Source: Rhizobium sophorae
GTDB lineage: Bacteria; Pseudomonadota; Alphaproteobacteria; Rhizobiales; Rhizobiaceae
Length of the DNA stretch: 64,000 bases
Direction: 5' to 3'
NCBI RefSeq assembly: GCF_013087515.1
Contig: NZ_JABFCN010000046.1
Span: 62,001 to 126,000 of the forward strand
In this document: piece by piece, positions 16,463-25,204 of the stretch
How the letters are laid out: every line of letters starts with the position of its first letter
How positions within the stretch are numbered: the stretch's first letter is position 1
Program-made: the position numbers and the translations under genes
Notes under the pieces: model-generated
The model's input: the letters and a program-made list of their open reading frames with translations, nothing else
Told to the model about the DNA's origin: nothing
The model's database searches: none

Positions 16463-17722
16463 ATGAAAAACACTGCTCTGAAAAGCTTGCTGCTTGCCTC
16501 CAGTCTGCTGACGTCAGCGGGCCTCGTCCATGCCGCCGACGTCACGCTGACGGTCGAAAGCTGGCGTAACGACGACCTGCAGATCTGGCAGGAAAAGATC
16601 ATCCCGGCATTCGAAGCGAAGAACCCGGGCATCAAGATCGTCTTCTCGCCGACCGCGCCGACCGAATACAACGCCTCGCTGAACGCCAAGCTTGATGCCG
16701 GCTCCGCAGGTGACATCATCACCTGCCGGCCGTTCGATGCCTCGCTCGAACTTTTCAACAAGAAGCAGCTCGTCGATCTCACCGGCCTGCCGGGCATGGA
16801 GAACTTTTCGCCCGTCGCCAAGGCCGCCTGGACGACCGATGACGGCAAGTCGACCTTCTGCGTGCCGATGGCTTCGGTCATCCACGGCTTCATCTACAAC
16901 AAGGACGCCTTCGACAAGCTCGGCATCTCGGTGCCGAAGACGCAGGACGAGTTCTACGCAGCGCTCGACAAGATCAAGGCCGACGGCACCTACATCCCGC
17001 TCGCCATGGGCACGAAGGACCTCTGGGAAGCCGCTACCATGGGCTACCAGAACATCGGCCCGAATTACTGGAAGGGTGAAGAGGGCCGCGAAGCCCTGAT
17101 CGCCGGCAAGCAGAAGCTGACCGATCCCGAGTGGGTCAAGCCATATGAAGAGCTTGCCAAGTGGAAGCCCTATCTCGGCGACGGTTTTGAAGCCCAGACC
17201 TATTCGGACAGCCAGAACCTGTTCACGCTCGGCCGCGCAGCCATCTATCCGGCCGGTTCGTGGGAAATCGCGCTCTTCAACAGCCAGGCCCAGTTCAAGA
17301 TGGGCGCCTTCCCGCCGCCGGTTCCGAAGACAGGCGATACGGGCTACATCTCCGACCATCCGGATATCGGCGTCGCCCTGAACGCGAAGAGCACTCATGC
17401 CGAGGAAGCCAAGAAGTTCCTCAGCTGGGTCGCTTCGCCGGAGTTCGCAGATATCTACGCCAACTCGCTGCCGGGCTTCTTCAGCCTGAACTCTACCCCG
17501 GTCAAGATGTCCGATCCGCTGGCTCAGGAATTCGTTTCCTGGCGCGGTCCGTACAAGTCGACCGTGCGCTCGACCTATCAGATCCTGTCGCGCGGCACGC
17601 CGAACCTCGAGAACGAGACCTGGGTCGAATCGGCCAATGTGATTAACGGCACGAATACGCCGGCGGTTGCTGCCGAGAAGCTCCAGAAGGGCCTCGACAG
17701 CTGGTACAAGCCGGCCAAGTGA
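16463..17722 (+). CDS. ABC sugar importer substrate-binding protein, MalE/UgpB type
   Basis: 419-residue periplasmic sugar-binding protein. A Sec signal peptide (KNTALKSLLLASSLLTSAGL, ending near HAA) precedes a family-1 solute-binding domain: WQEKIIPAFEAKNPGIKI, then SAGDIITCRPFDASLELF, FIYNKDAFDKLGI and the late GRAAIYPAGSWEIALF. AGGAGAGG lies six bases before the ATG at 16463. It heads the operon SBP-permease-permease-oxidoreductase-ATPase. The adjacent amino-sugar kinase suggests an N-acetylated sugar or chito-oligosaccharide as ligand (inference). Confidence 0.92.
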   Translation: MKNTALKSLLLASSLLTSAGLVHAADVTLTVESWRNDDLQIWQEKIIPAFEAKNPGIKIVFSPTAPTEYNASLNAKLDAGSAGDIITCRPFDASLELFNKKQLVDLTGLPGMENFSPVAKAAWTTDDGKSTFCVPMASVIHGFIYNKDAFDKLGISVPKTQDEFYAALDKIKADGTYIPLAMGTKDLWEAATMGYQNIGPNYWKGEEGREALIAGKQKLTDPEWVKPYEELAKWKPYLGDGFEAQTYSDSQNLFTLGRAAIYPAGSWEIALFNSQAQFKMGAFPPPVPKTGDTGYISDHPDIGVALNAKSTHAEEAKKFLSWVASPEFADIYANSLPGFFSLNSTPVKMSDPLAQEFVSWRGPYKSTVRSTYQILSRGTPNLENETWVESANVINGTNTPAVAAEKLQKGLDSWYKPAK

Positions 17723-17745
17723 TGTGATCAGGGGCGGCGTTTGCA

Positions 17746-17800
17746 GCCCCTCATTCGGCCTGCCGGCCACCTTCTCCCTGCTCGCGGGGAGAAGGAGACT
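17746..17800. repeat. rhizobial mosaic repeat, single arm, between SBP and permease genes
   Basis: Begins GCCCCTCATTCGGCC and continues into CCACCTTCTCCC, then GGGGAGAAGG, which folds with the preceding CTTCTCCC. It is the same element type as at 4989-5188, again placed directly after an ABC binding-protein gene. The 217-base gap holds no gene. Confidence 0.65.
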
Positions 17801-17939
17801 CGCAGCGACCTCCCAGCCCGATACGGCATCTCAGCAGGGCGTGTTCCCTCTCTTCCCAGGTGGCAGCGAGTTAGTGTGAGGCGCAACGTTTTCCACCTGT
17901 GCTGCCCTTGCAGCCAGTCGACAAGAATAGGCAAAAGCC

Positions 17940-18887
17940 ATGAGCGAAACCGACAACGCGGCCGATATCGTCCCGATCAAGCGCCCGGTGCGCTGGCACA
18001 TTTTCGTCTTCATGCTGCCGGCCCTGATCGTCTATTCCGCCGTCATGGTGCTGCCGCTCATCGAAACGCTTCGGTTGTCGCTCTACAATACGGTCGACGG
18101 GCAGCCGGCCTTCGTCGGTCTTGCGAATTTCAAGGTGCTGTTCGGCGATCCGCGCTGGGCGCGTGATTTCTGGAACGCGCTCGTCAACAACCTGATCTTC
18201 TTTGCCATCCACATGTGCGTGCAGAACCCGATCGGCGTGGCGCTGGCCGCCCTGCTTTCGGTGCCGAAGCTGCGCGGCGTTGCCTTCTACCGCACGGCGA
18301 TGTTCCTGCCGACGCTGCTCTCTTTCGTCATCGTCGGTTTCATCTGGAAGCTCATCCTTTCGCCGATCTGGGGCGTGGCGCCCTGGATGCTCGATCTCAT
18401 CGGCTTGAAATTCCTGTTCGCGCCCTGGCTCGGCCAGTCCGGCCCGGCTCTGATCGCGGTGTCGCTGATCTCCAACTGGCAATATATCGGCATTCCGATG
18501 ATGCTGATCTATGCGGCCCTTCTGAGCATCCCCGAGGAAGTGATCGAGGCCGCCGAATGCGACGGCATCACCGGCTGGGCTCAATTCTGGAAGATCAAGC
18601 TGCCGCTTATCCTGCCGGCGATCGGCATTATCTCGATCCTGACCTTCGTCGGCAATTTCAACGCCTTCGACCTGATCTACACGGTGCAGGGCGCGCTTGC
18701 CGGACCTGACATGTCGACAGACATTCTCGGCACGCTGCTCTACCGCACTTTCTTCGGTTTCCAGCTTCAGCTCGGCGACCGCTCGATGGGGGCGACGATC
18801 GCCACAGTGATGTTCCTCATCATCCTCGCCGGCGTCTCGCTTTATCTCTTCGTCATCCAGCGGCGCATGCGTCGCTATCAATTCTGA
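17940..18887 (+). CDS. ABC sugar importer permease, MalF/UgpA type
   Basis: 315-residue inner-membrane subunit with about six transmembrane segments; the first is HIFVFMLPALIVYSAVMVLP. The EAA loop reads EVIEAAECDGITGWAQFWKIKLP, which departs from the usual EAAxxDGA only slightly. The C-terminus ends QRRMRRYQF, typical of MalF-like subunits. The ATG at 17940 follows a weak AATAGGC site. The next gene starts nine bases after its stop. Confidence 0.92.
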   Translation: MSETDNAADIVPIKRPVRWHIFVFMLPALIVYSAVMVLPLIETLRLSLYNTVDGQPAFVGLANFKVLFGDPRWARDFWNALVNNLIFFAIHMCVQNPIGVALAALLSVPKLRGVAFYRTAMFLPTLLSFVIVGFIWKLILSPIWGVAPWMLDLIGLKFLFAPWLGQSGPALIAVSLISNWQYIGIPMMLIYAALLSIPEEVIEAAECDGITGWAQFWKIKLPLILPAIGIISILTFVGNFNAFDLIYTVQGALAGPDMSTDILGTLLYRTFFGFQLQLGDRSMGATIATVMFLIILAGVSLYLFVIQRRMRRYQF

Positions 18888-18896
18888 GGAGCGCGC

Positions 18897-19736
18897 ATGT
18901 CCAAGGCACGCACATCTCCCATCCGCACCGGCCTCGTGCACCTGGCGCTGAGCGCCTATACGCTGGTCGCGCTGTTTCCAGTGTTTTTGACCATCATCAA
19001 CTCGTTCAAGGATCGCGCCTCGATCTTCCGCGAGCCGCTGATGATCCCGACACCATCGACCTTCAGCCTCGTCGGCTATCAGACGGTGTTGGGGCAGGGC
19101 GATTTCGCCACCTATTTCCAGAACAGCTTCATCGTCACGATCGTCTCGATCCTGCTGGTGCTGCTCTTCGGCGCCATGGCCGCCTTTGCGCTTTCCGAAT
19201 ACCGTTTCCGCGGCAATATGCTGCTCGGGCTCTATATGGCGATCGGCATCATGATCCCGATCCGTCTCGGCACGGTGGCGATCCTGCAGGGCATGGTGGC
19301 GGCCGGCCTGGTCAATACGCTGACGGCGCTGATCCTCGTCTATACCGCGCAGGGCATACCGCTGGCGATCTTCATCCTGTCGGAATTCATGCGCACGGTT
19401 TCGGACGATCTGAAGAATGCCGGCCGCATCGATGGGCTTTCCGAATATGCGATCTTTTTCCGCCTGGTGCTGCCGCTGGTGCGCCCGGCCATGGCGACGG
19501 TCGCGGTGTTCACCATGATCCCGATCTGGAACGATCTCTGGTTCCCGCTGATCCTGGCGCCCTCCGAGGCCACCAAGACGGTGACGCTCGGCTCGCAGAT
19601 CTTCATCGGCCAGTTCGTCACCAACTGGAATGCGGTGCTGGCGGCGTTGTCGCTGGCGATCCTGCCGATCCTCGTCCTCTACGTCATCTTCTCGCGGCAG
19701 CTGATCCGCGGCATCACGTCAGGAGCCGTCAAGTGA
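18897..19736 (+). CDS. ABC sugar importer permease, MalG/UgpE type
   Basis: 279-residue second membrane subunit; six hydrophobic segments beginning TLVALFPVFLTIINSFK. The EAA-type loop is DLKNAGRIDGLSEYAIFFRLVLP, and the end IFSRQLIRGITSGAVK is the conserved C-terminal motif of MalG-like permeases. GAGGAGCGC precedes the ATG. Its stop overlaps the oxidoreductase GTG start by four bases. Confidence 0.93.
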   Translation: MSKARTSPIRTGLVHLALSAYTLVALFPVFLTIINSFKDRASIFREPLMIPTPSTFSLVGYQTVLGQGDFATYFQNSFIVTIVSILLVLLFGAMAAFALSEYRFRGNMLLGLYMAIGIMIPIRLGTVAILQGMVAAGLVNTLTALILVYTAQGIPLAIFILSEFMRTVSDDLKNAGRIDGLSEYAIFFRLVLPLVRPAMATVAVFTMIPIWNDLWFPLILAPSEATKTVTLGSQIFIGQFVTNWNAVLAALSLAILPILVLYVIFSRQLIRGITSGAVK

Positions 19737-20791
19737 CCGAAAAACCGATCCGCGTGCTCGTTGCCGGCCTCGGCAATATGGGCCGTAGCCATGCGCTCGC
19801 CTATCACAACAATCCCGGCTTCGAGATCGTCGGTCTCGTCAACCGCTCGACGCCGGAGCTGGCGGCCGAGCTGCAGGGCTACACGATCCATCCCGACTTC
19901 ACGACGGCGCTCGCCGAGCTGAAGCCGGACCTCTGCTCGATCAACACCTATTCCGACAGCCATGCCGATTATGCCGTCGCCGCCTTCGAGGCCGGCTGCG
20001 ATGTCTTCGTGGAAAAGCCGCTGGCAACCACCGTCGCCGACGCAGAGCGCGTCGTCGCGGCGGCCAGGAAGGCGGGGCGCAAGCTGGTGATCGGCTATAT
20101 CCTTCGCCATCACCCTTCCTGGATGAAGCTGATCGAAGAGGCGCGCAAGCTCGGCCCGCCTTACGTCTTCCGCATGAACCTCAACCAGCAGTCGAGCGGC
20201 CCGACCTGGGCGACGCATAAGTCGCTGATGCGCACGACCTCGCCGATCGTTGATTGCGGCGTGCATTATGTAGACGTCATGTGCCAGATCACCGACGCAA
20301 GAGCCGTCGAGGTGCGCGGCATGGGGCTGCGCTTGTCCGACGAGATCGCTGCCGACATGTATAATTACGGTCACCTGCAGGTGCTGTTCGAGGATGGCTC
20401 CGTGGGCTGGTACGAGGCGGGCTGGGGGCCGATGATTTCGGAAACCGCCTTCTTCGTGAAAGATGTGATGTCGCCGAAGGGTGCGGTGTCGATCGTCATG
20501 GATCCGAACGCCAAGTCCGATGATATCGACACGCACACCAAGACCTCGGTTATCCGCTTGCACACGGCCGAGACGGGCCCGGACGGCAAATTCATCCGGC
20601 CCGACCAGGATATGACTATGGCAGGCGAGCCCGGTCATCAGGCGCTCTGCGACCTGGAACAGGCCTTCATGCTGAGGGCGATCCGCGAGGATCTCAACCT
20701 CGACCGCCATATGGCGGATGCGGTGGCGTCGCTGCGCATCTGCCTTGCCGCCGACGAGAGCGTGCGCACCGGCCAGCCGGTCAGATTATAA
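19733..20791 (+). CDS. Gfo/Idh/MocA family NAD(P)-dependent oxidoreductase
   Basis: 352-residue sugar dehydrogenase-like protein. The Rossmann nucleotide-binding loop is LVAGLGNMGRSHALAYH at residues 9-25, and the family signature EKPLATT lies near residue 95. The C-terminal half supplies the substrate-binding alpha/beta domain with DCGVHYVDVMCQ carrying the expected catalytic-region His. It begins with GTG at 19733, overlapping the permease stop, so it is translationally coupled. It probably oxidises the imported sugar or a derivative; the substrate is unknown. Confidence 0.9.
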   Translation: MTEKPIRVLVAGLGNMGRSHALAYHNNPGFEIVGLVNRSTPELAAELQGYTIHPDFTTALAELKPDLCSINTYSDSHADYAVAAFEAGCDVFVEKPLATTVADAERVVAAARKAGRKLVIGYILRHHPSWMKLIEEARKLGPPYVFRMNLNQQSSGPTWATHKSLMRTTSPIVDCGVHYVDVMCQITDARAVEVRGMGLRLSDEIAADMYNYGHLQVLFEDGSVGWYEAGWGPMISETAFFVKDVMSPKGAVSIVMDPNAKSDDIDTHTKTSVIRLHTAETGPDGKFIRPDQDMTMAGEPGHQALCDLEQAFMLRAIREDLNLDRHMADAVASLRICLAADESVRTGQPVRL

Positions 20792-20801
20792 GGAAAGACC
20801 C

Positions 20802-21803
20802 GTGGGATCGCTTCAACTCAAATCCATCCGCAAGTCCTATGGCACGCATGAGGTGCTGAAAGGCATCGACCTCGAGGTCAAGGACGGCGAATTCGTCATC
20901 TTCGTCGGGCCGTCGGGCTGCGGGAAATCAACGCTGCTGCGCAGCATTGCAGGCCTCGAAGACGTTACGTCCGGCGCCGTCGTCATCAATGGCCGCGATG
21001 AGACGCTGACGCCGCCAGCCAAGCGCGGCATCGCCATGGTGTTTCAGTCCTACGCGCTCTATCCGCATCTGACGGTCAAGGACAATATGGGGCTCGGTCT
21101 CAAGCAGGCCGGCACCGCCAAGGACGAGATCGAAAAGCGTGTCGGCAAGGCATCCGGCATGCTCTCGCTGGAACCCTATCTGGCGCGGCGGCCGGCCGAG
21201 CTCTCCGGCGGCCAGCGCCAGCGAGTCGCCATCGGCCGCGCCATCGTGCGCGAACCGGAGCTCTTCCTGTTCGACGAGCCGCTGTCGAACCTCGACGCGG
21301 CGTTGCGCGTCCAGACCCGCCTCGAAATCGCCCGGCTGCACCGCAGCCTGAAGGCAACGATGATCTATGTCACCCACGACCAGGTCGAGGCGATGACGCT
21401 TGCTGACAAGATCGTGGTGCTGAATGCCGGCGCGATCGAGCAGATCGGTTCGCCGATGGAACTCTACAAACGACCGGCCAATGTCTTCGTTGCCGGCTTC
21501 ATCGGCTCGCCGCAGATGAATTTCATCGCGGCCGAGAAGGTCGGCGACCACAGCGCCAAGACGATCGGCGTACGTCCCGAACACCTGACGTTGTCGCGCG
21601 AACAGGGGACTTGGGCTGCGAAGGTCGTGCATGTCGAGCATCTCGGCGCCGACACGATCATCTATCTGGAATCCGACCAGTGCGGCCTGCTGACCGCACG
21701 TCTTTTCGGCGAGCACCAGTATGAGCCGGACGAGATCGTCTACGCGACCCCGGACCAAGCGCACGTGCATCGTTTCGATGTAGATAACCAGGCGATCCGC
21801 TGA
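20802..21803 (+). CDS. ABC sugar importer ATP-binding protein, UgpC/MalK type
   Basis: 333-residue ATPase of the same importer. Walker A GPSGCGKST at about residues 36-44, Q-loop FQSYALYPH, signature LSGGQRQRVAIGRAI, Walker B LFLFDEPLSNLDA, switch His in VTHDQVEAMTLAD, then a TOBE domain beginning FIGSPQMNFI. I place the start at the GTG at 20802, preceded by AAGGAAAG; a longer upstream reading would overlap the oxidoreductase gene with no site. It is the last gene of the operon and is followed by a strong terminator. Confidence 0.92.
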   Translation: MGSLQLKSIRKSYGTHEVLKGIDLEVKDGEFVIFVGPSGCGKSTLLRSIAGLEDVTSGAVVINGRDETLTPPAKRGIAMVFQSYALYPHLTVKDNMGLGLKQAGTAKDEIEKRVGKASGMLSLEPYLARRPAELSGGQRQRVAIGRAIVREPELFLFDEPLSNLDAALRVQTRLEIARLHRSLKATMIYVTHDQVEAMTLADKIVVLNAGAIEQIGSPMELYKRPANVFVAGFIGSPQMNFIAAEKVGDHSAKTIGVRPEHLTLSREQGTWAAKVVHVEHLGADTIIYLESDQCGLLTARLFGEHQYEPDEIVYATPDQAHVHRFDVDNQAIR

Positions 21804-21817
21804 GCGCATGACAGAAC

Positions 21818-21846
21818 AAAAAGCCCCGCCGGTGTGCGGGGCTTTT
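21818..21846. terminator. bidirectional intrinsic terminator
   Basis: AAAAAGCCCCGC and GCGGGGCTTTTT form a clean stem with a short loop, A-run on the left and T-run on the right. It can terminate the rightward ABC operon and the leftward NIPSNAP gene. Confidence 0.88.
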
Positions 21847-21875
21847 TCATGTCCAGTCGGTGTGTACGAGTTCTA

Positions 21876-22181
21876 TCAGCCGAGCACGGGCCGCATGAAG
21901 CTACGTTCATAGCTGATGATGCTGCGATTGCGTTTGTCGAGTTCGAAGGCGGCCTGACATTCCGGATCGCTTGCCATGCGCGTGCGATAGTCTTCATAAG
22001 CCGCCAGGCTCGGGTAGGAAAACAAGGCAACGGCAATATTGTTGGCGCCTTCGGACGGCAGGAAATAACCATGATGGGTGCCGCCCATCCTGTTGACGAT
22101 CGGAATCCAGAGCCGGGCATATTCTTCGAATTCGGCAAGCTTGTACGGATCGATCACATAACGCAGGTGGCAGGTAATCAT
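21876..22181 (-). CDS. NIPSNAP family protein
   Basis: About 101 residues with the ferredoxin-like dimeric barrel pattern of NIPSNAP proteins: ITCHLRYVIDPYKLAEFEEYAR at the start, GGTHHGYFLPSEGANNIAVALFSYPSLAAYEDYR in the middle and RSFMRPVLG at the end. The second of two ATGs (22181) is chosen since AGGAT then lies six bases upstream; the other ATG is at 22187. The function of the family is poorly defined. It stands alone between two ABC operons. Confidence 0.85.
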   Translation of the reverse strand: MITCHLRYVIDPYKLAEFEEYARLWIPIVNRMGGTHHGYFLPSEGANNIAVALFSYPSLAAYEDYRTRMASDPECQAAFELDKRNRSIISYERSFMRPVLG

Positions 22182-22327
22182 TGACATATCCTATCGCGTA
22201 AAATGCCGGACGGAGGGCTTGCCGGCTCATTTGGTTTGCTCAACTTCTGGCACTGATCTCGGAGAGTTCAAGTGCTTTGCGGTGATGGCTGCATCACGTT
22301 TGCTGACAGGTCGGCCGGCCTGAAATG

Positions 22328-22353
22328 AAAAAAGCGCCGCGTCGGCGGCGCCT
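22328..22353 (-). terminator. terminator of the leftward 26308-22379 ABC operon
   Basis: Read on the minus strand, GGCGCCGC, a four-base loop, GCGGCGC and TTTTTT. It lies about 25 bases beyond the stop of the ATPase gene. Confidence 0.82.
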
Positions 22354-22378
22354 TCCGGGCGAGATCGCGCTTTGCTGA

Positions 22379-23440
22379 TTAGTCGCGGATGATGAGGAGG
22401 TCGGCTGCCATGAAGCGCAGCGTGACGGTTTCGCCAGCCTGCGGCGGGGTGATGCCCGGGCTGTTGAACATGTCGAAGGAGATGACGTTGCCTCCGACAT
22501 TCATGCGGGTGCGGATGACCGACCCCAGGAAGTGAGCCGAGACGACCTGACCGGTCAGTGCCGTGTCGCTCTTGACGCTGTCGGAGAGCGAGCCCGCTTC
22601 CGGACGCAGCGCCAGCGAGATGGTTTCGCCAGCCTTGTGAGCGGCGACCGACTGCTTCAGCGTTATGCCCTGATCACCGATCTGGATGCGGTTGGTGTCG
22701 GGATCGACGACCTTGGCTTCAATCAGGTTCAGGGTGCCGACGAAGGAGGCGACGAAGCGCGTGGCCGGCGTGTTGTAGATCTCGAAGGGCGAGCCGATCT
22801 GGTCGGCCTTGCCGGCATTCATGACGACAATGCGGTCGGAGATCGACAGGGCCTCTTCCTGATCATGGGTGACGAAGACCGTGGTGATGCCGAGCTGCTG
22901 CTGGATCTGGCGGATTTCCTCGCGCAGCGAGACGCGGATCTTGGCGTCGAGTGCGGAGAGCGGCTCGTCGAGCAGCAGCACCTGCGGCTTGACGGCAAGC
23001 GCGCGGGCAAGGGCGACACGCTGCTGCTGGCCGCCCGATAGTTGATAGGGGAAGCGATCGGCCAGATGATCGAGTTTGATCAGGCCAAGCATTTCCTTGA
23101 CGCGGGCGTCGATATCCGGCTTCGGCGCGCCGGCGACCTTGAGGCCGAAGGCGACATTGTCGTGCACCGTCATATTGGGGAACAGCGCGTAGGCCTGGAA
23201 GACCATGCCGATATTACGCTGGTTCGGCTTCAGCGAGCTCTGATCCTTGCCATTGATGGTCAGCGTGCCGCCGGTCGGCGTTTCGAAGCCGGCGATCATG
23301 CGCAGGACGGTCGTCTTTCCGCAGCCTGACGGGCCGAGAAAGGAGATGAACTCACCTTTTTCGATCGTCATGTTGAAGTTCTTGACGACCTGCACCGGGC
23401 CGAAGGATTTCTGAATGTTGGTCAGTGTGAGAAAGGACAT
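22379..23440 (-). CDS. ABC importer ATP-binding protein, PotA/FbpC type
   Basis: 353-residue ATPase. Walker A GPSGCGKTT at about residues 36-44, Q-loop FQAYALFPN, signature LSGGQQQRVALARAL, Walker B LLLDEPLSALDA, switch His VTHDQEEALSISD, then a TOBE domain from GTLNLIEA onward. It is the last gene of a four-gene leftward operon (SBP, two permeases, ATPase), 12 bases after the second permease. Similar modules import polyamines, ferric ions or 2-aminoethylphosphonate. The substrate is not shown by the sequence. Confidence 0.92.
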   Translation of the reverse strand: MSFLTLTNIQKSFGPVQVVKNFNMTIEKGEFISFLGPSGCGKTTVLRMIAGFETPTGGTLTINGKDQSSLKPNQRNIGMVFQAYALFPNMTVHDNVAFGLKVAGAPKPDIDARVKEMLGLIKLDHLADRFPYQLSGGQQQRVALARALAVKPQVLLLDEPLSALDAKIRVSLREEIRQIQQQLGITTVFVTHDQEEALSISDRIVVMNAGKADQIGSPFEIYNTPATRFVASFVGTLNLIEAKVVDPDTNRIQIGDQGITLKQSVAAHKAGETISLALRPEAGSLSDSVKSDTALTGQVVSAHFLGSVIRTRMNVGGNVISFDMFNSPGITPPQAGETVTLRFMAADLLIIRD

Positions 23441-23452
23441 GAACCAGATACC

Positions 23453-24241
23453 TTAAGCCTTTGCCGGGCGGGCTTTGCCGACGCGGGAAACGAGGTTGAG
23501 CAGGCCCATGCTGAGCCAGGTGATCGAGAAGGCGATGACGGCGAGCGCCGAAGGCTCATAGGCCTTGTTGGCGCCGACGAGCTGCAGGTAGGGACCGAAG
23601 GCCGGACGGTTGAGCAGTGCGGCGAAGGTGAATTCACCCATGACGATCGCGAGCGTGATAAAGGCGCCTGAGAGCACGCCGCTCATGACGTTGGGGAAAA
23701 TGCACTTGAACATGATGGTCGTCCAGCTGGCGCCGAGACTTTCGGCTGCCTCCGTCAGGGTGCGGACGTCGATGGCGCGCATGGCGGTATCGACGGCGCG
23801 GTACATGTAGGGCAGGGACAGGGTGATATAGGAGAAGACCAGCAGGATATTGGTCCCGGTGGTAGAGCCCGTCAGCGGCAGGTAGGAGGACGAATTGTAC
23901 ATCCTGAGGTAGCCGAAGACGATGACGATTGCCGGGATGACAAGGGGCAGCAGCGTGATGAATTCGACGACGGGGCGCATCTGCGGCAACCGCAGCCGCA
24001 CCCAATAGGCCGTTGGCACGACGAGCAGCATGCCGAAGACGATGGTCAGCAGCGCCATCAGCATGGAATAGCCGAAGGTCTCGCGGAACTGAGCGTCCGA
24101 AAAGACCGATTGATAGGCGTCGAGGCTGTATTCGCCGCGGCGCATGCGCAGCGAAAACTCGATTGTGCCGATCAGCGGGATGATAAAGTAGGACGCGCCG
24201 AGAATGATGGCGATCCAGGCTCCGAGACGTTGAGCTTTCAT
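23453..24241 (-). CDS. ABC importer permease, PotC type
   Basis: 262-residue membrane subunit with about six hydrophobic stretches, the first being LGAWIAIILGASYFIIPLIG. Its EAA loop is TLTEAAESLGASWTTIMFKCIFP. The start is the ATG at 24241, which overlaps the stop of the upstream permease gene by four bases (ATGA). A much longer frame in the same register upstream is a shadow of that gene. Translational coupling with the partner permease is expected. Confidence 0.91.
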   Translation of the reverse strand: MKAQRLGAWIAIILGASYFIIPLIGTIEFSLRMRRGEYSLDAYQSVFSDAQFRETFGYSMLMALLTIVFGMLLVVPTAYWVRLRLPQMRPVVEFITLLPLVIPAIVIVFGYLRMYNSSSYLPLTGSTTGTNILLVFSYITLSLPYMYRAVDTAMRAIDVRTLTEAAESLGASWTTIMFKCIFPNVMSGVLSGAFITLAIVMGEFTFAALLNRPAFGPYLQLVGANKAYEPSALAVIAFSITWLSMGLLNLVSRVGKARPAKA

Positions 24242-25131
24242 TTCTGCCACCGTTCGGCGCGCATGCGCAGCAGGAGGTAAAGGACGTTGGAGACGCCGGT
24301 TATCACGATCATGCCGAGCGCGATGGCGTAACCGAGGTTGGCATTGTGCAGAACGTCGCCGCGGATCTGCGCATAAAGCAGGATCGGCACGATGTTCAGC
24401 GAGCTGCCGGTCAGCGCAAAGGCTGTGGCGATGGCGCCAAAGGCATTGGCGAAGAGCAGCAGCGTCGTGCCGAGCAGGCTCGGCCAGAGGATCGGCAGCG
24501 CAACCATCGTCCAGTATTGGCGGTTGGTGGCGCCGAGAATCTGCGATGCCTCGCGCCATTCCTTCTTCATGCCGTCGAGGGCAGGCGTCAGGATCAGCAC
24601 CATCAGCGGTATCTGGAAATACATATAGGTGATGGTGAGGCCGAAGAAGGACAGCAGGTTGAAGCCGGTGCCGTAGAGATTGAAGCCGAACCATTCGCGC
24701 AGGAAGATCGTCACAAGCCCGGTGCGACCGAGCGTTGCTAGGAAGGCGAAGGCCAGCGGCACGCCGGCGAAATTCGAGGCGACGCCGGAGAAGGTCAGCA
24801 GTGTCGAGCGCACGGAGGCGGGCAGGCCGCCGAGCACGACGGCCCAGGCAAGGAAAAAGCCGATCAACGCTCCGCCGAGGGCGGAGGCGACCGAGACGCG
24901 GATACTGATCCAGTAAGCGCTCATGATCGATGGCGTAAAAAGATCGCCGATATTCTTCAGCGTGAAATCGCCCTCGGGCGTGAGGAACGCGCCCACCACG
25001 AGATAAAGCGTGGGGATGATCAGGAATAGCAGAGAGAAAATAATGAAGGGTGCGATGCCCAGCCAGTCGATCACGCGGTCTTTATTGATCAAGGGGGCAC
25101 TGCTCGCCATCGGCGTTGAAACGGTGCTCAT
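24238..25131 (-). CDS. ABC importer permease, PotB type
   Basis: 297-residue membrane subunit, about six transmembrane segments beginning WLGIAPFIIFSLLFLIIP. The EAA-like loop is KEWREASQILGATNRQYWTMVALP. Two in-frame ATGs compete: the one at 25143 has AGG touching it, while the one at 25131 has AGGATGAG at normal spacing, so I use 25131. Between this gene and the upstream SBP gene lies a strong hairpin at 25167. Confidence 0.9.
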   Translation of the reverse strand: MSTVSTPMASSAPLINKDRVIDWLGIAPFIIFSLLFLIIPTLYLVVGAFLTPEGDFTLKNIGDLFTPSIMSAYWISIRVSVASALGGALIGFFLAWAVVLGGLPASVRSTLLTFSGVASNFAGVPLAFAFLATLGRTGLVTIFLREWFGFNLYGTGFNLLSFFGLTITYMYFQIPLMVLILTPALDGMKKEWREASQILGATNRQYWTMVALPILWPSLLGTTLLLFANAFGAIATAFALTGSSLNIVPILLYAQIRGDVLHNANLGYAIALGMIVITGVSNVLYLLLRMRAERWQK

Positions 25132-25166
25132 GGAAAAGCTCATCCTGGGGCGTCGGAGTGAGAAGA

Positions 25167-25192
25167 CCTCCCCGCCTTGGTGGGCGGGGAGG
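25167..25192 (-). promoter_or_regulatory. intercistronic hairpin between SBP and permease genes
   Basis: CCTCCCCGCC (25167-25176) pairs perfectly with GGCGGGGAGG (25183-25192) around a six-base loop. It lies within the operon just downstream of the SBP stop on the minus strand and lacks a long T-run. It may act as an mRNA 3'-end stabiliser or partial attenuator rather than a full terminator. Confidence 0.65.
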
Positions 25193-25204
25193 CAGGATTA
25201 AATT

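Noticed and set aside
16514..17770. A minus-strand open frame of 418 codons opposite the sugar-binding protein
   Set aside because: Antisense shadow of a clear family-1 binding protein.
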